Source of the DNA: Pseudomonadota bacterium
Lineage (GTDB): Bacteria; Pseudomonadota; Gammaproteobacteria; Steroidobacterales; Steroidobacteraceae
Direction of reading: 5' to 3'
DNA length: 64,000 bases
Assembly (NCBI GenBank): GCA_023423935.1
Contig: JAFAEQ010000055.1
Span: 85,221-149,220, forward strand
Shown here piece by piece: positions 62,886 through 64,000 of this stretch. The notes beneath the pieces were generated by a model, which was given only the letters and a program-made list of their open reading frames with translations, was not told the origin of the DNA and did no database searches. A program made the position numbers and the translations under genes. The number at the start of each line of letters is the position of its first letter. Position 1 is the first letter of the stretch.

Positions 62886-63782
62886 ATGCCGAACCCACGC
62901 ACATCGAGCGCATCCAGCCTTCTATCGAGAGTGACCTGGCTGGGAGGGGTGATGTGGATGCTGCCGCTTGCATTCGCATTCGCAGCGGAACGCACGTTGC
63001 TGGAACTCGAGCACACGCGATGGACGATCGCGGATGGAGCGCCTGGCCAGATCGGAGTCATCGCACAGACTGCGGACGGCTATCTGTGGGTCGCCTCCGG
63101 AGCTTCTCTGTACAAGTTCGACGGTGTGCGTTTCGCGCGCTACGCGTATCCAGCCGACCATGTACCTGCCACTGTCACGGCACTCCTGGGTGATGCATCG
63201 GGCCAGCTATGGGTCGGCTTCGGGTCAGGGGACACTGCAGTTGTTGGTCCGCGAGGGCTGCGACGCTTCGGCACGGCAGACGGAATGCGCGGTGGTCTCG
63301 TGTATGACATCGCGCGCGACAGCGCCGGTCGAATCTGGGTGGCGACCGTCGAAGGAATCGCACGCTGGGATGGCAGTGGCTGGCAGCCCGGGGCGTTGTT
63401 CGGTTTCACCGCTTCTACCGTCCACGCCATATTCGTCGCGCGTGATGACACTGTCTGGGCCAGTGCCGAGGGCAAGGTCTTTCGTCTGTCACCCGGGTCA
63501 GATCGCTTTCAGGAAATCGAGGTCGACACAGGTTGGACCGCAGGGTTTGCGCAGTCCGCGGATGGCACGTTGTGGATTGCCGAACGCGGCAATGGTTCGG
63601 TGCGTCCCATCGTCGCACCGGACGGTGAATTGATCGAGCCGCAGAGCAATGGCCGGATGCGCGCGACCGCGCTCCTGTTCGATCGTAGTGGCGCACTCTG
63701 GTTCAGCACACCAGGGGAGGGTGTCCATCGCATCGCGCGGCCTGTCATGGGCGCAGGTGTGGCGTACGAAGTATCGCGATGA
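62886..63782 (+). pseudogene. N-terminal part of a two-component-type beta-propeller sensor, truncated
   Basis: 298 residues from ATG 62886. Signal-like helix (VMWMLPLAFAFAAERTLLEL) and then Reg_prop repeats (TADGYLWVASGASLYKFDG, DASGQLWVGFGSGDTAVVGP, DSAGRIWVATVEGIARWDG, SADGTLWIAERGNGSVRPIV, RSGALWFSTPGEGVHRIARP). Family members continue with more repeats, a Y_Y_Y domain, a membrane helix and a kinase or regulator domain, usually to 900-1000 residues. Here the homology stops at about 63740 and a stop follows at 63780, where sequence of a different gene begins. A broken gene is the best reading. Confidence 0.75.
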
Positions 63783-63939
63783 GGCGCTTCGGAACCTCGT
63801 ATTGTCGGACACGCACAGCCCGCCGCACTTTCGTGTAAATGGCCCGATGCGCAACATGGACGAGTGGTATGCGGCGTTCGACGTGAAGCCGACGAACAAG
63901 CTGTATCTCGCGCCCGAGGAGCGGGTGCGGATCTGGTAA
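63742..63939 (+). pseudogene. C-terminal fragment of an M13 (neprilysin/PepO-type) metallopeptidase
   Basis: The frame that starts inside the propeller gene encodes LSWAQVWRTKYRDEALRNLV, SDTHSPPHFRVNGPMRNMDE and WYAAFDVKPTNKLYLAPEER, ending VRIW and stop. This is the conserved last 65 residues of M13 zinc peptidases (RVNGxxRNMxEWYxAF...ERVRIW). The catalytic HExxH part is absent. It overlaps the end of the propeller frame, so a deletion joined two unrelated genes. Confidence 0.8.
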
Positions 63940-63940
63940 C

Positions 63941-63964
63941 AACCCTTGCGGCGTTAGCAGGGTT
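63941..63964 (+). terminator. Likely terminator after the M13 fragment
   Basis: AACCCT (63941-63946) pairs with AGGGTT (63959-63964), followed by TCCCTT, two bases after the TAA. It probably belonged to the original M13 peptidase gene. Confidence 0.5.
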
Positions 63965-64000
63965 TCCCTTCAGACTCGTATGGCGCGGCCCTCGCTTGGC

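Overview
The window comes from a high-GC Gammaproteobacterium. Gene content (TonB receptor with PepSY partner, a complete L-Ara4N lipid A operon, many orphan two-component proteins) and codon bias would fit a Steroidobacter/Nevskiales-type lineage, but that placement is inference. Most genes sit in tight operons with 4-base ATGA/GTGA overlaps.

Layout. (1) 1-4.5 kb: 3' part of an ECF sigma factor gene, degraded DNA, two orphan response regulators with altered receiver residues, an IS4-type transposase remnant, a small outer-membrane barrel and an IS-end/MITE-like element. (2) 4.9-8.3 kb: iron-uptake operon (TonB siderophore receptor, PepSY membrane protein, small membrane protein). (3) 8.4-15.6 kb, minus strand: arn operon for 4-amino-4-deoxy-L-arabinose modification of lipid A, order arnT, arnE/F-like, arnB, arnC, formyltransferase, arnD, decarboxylase. 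ArnA is split into two genes flanking arnD. (4) 16.7-30.5 kb: exopolysaccharide island (Wza, Wzb, Wzc, acyltransferase, flippase, polymerase, four glycosyltransferases; convergent SAM methyltransferase and a WecA-like initiating transferase).

(5) 30.7-51.7 kb: the most unusual part. A giant (2281 aa) acidic, repeat-rich secreted protein is followed by a cyanophycin-synthetase-like ATP-grasp ligase whose C-terminal Mur-ligase-like domain has lost its P-loop, then by a complete type I secretion system (TolC-like, ABC exporter, HlyD-like). The block is bracketed by two receiver-MarR fusion regulators; a hybrid kinase and a stand-alone receiver lie upstream and a RodZ-type HTH protein downstream. 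I suggest a type I-secreted surface protein that is ATP-dependently modified, or that travels with a short poly-amino-acid product. This is the best candidate for an undescribed system.

(6) 51.8-56.3 kb: a cassette of a small membrane protein, a catalytically dead tyrosine-recombinase-like protein, a membrane-tailed bactofilin, an unknown protein and an EAL phosphodiesterase, then a GrlR-like protein and a GntR/HutC regulator. (7) 56.4-59.2 kb: a second hybrid kinase paralogous to the first. (8) 59.8-62.4 kb: isochorismatase-like hydrolase plus Tat-exported amidohydrolase. (9) 62.9-63.9 kb: a broken gene in which the 5' part of a propeller sensor runs out of frame into the 3' end of an M13 metallopeptidase gene.

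No rRNA, tRNA, CRISPR array or intact insertion sequence was seen.
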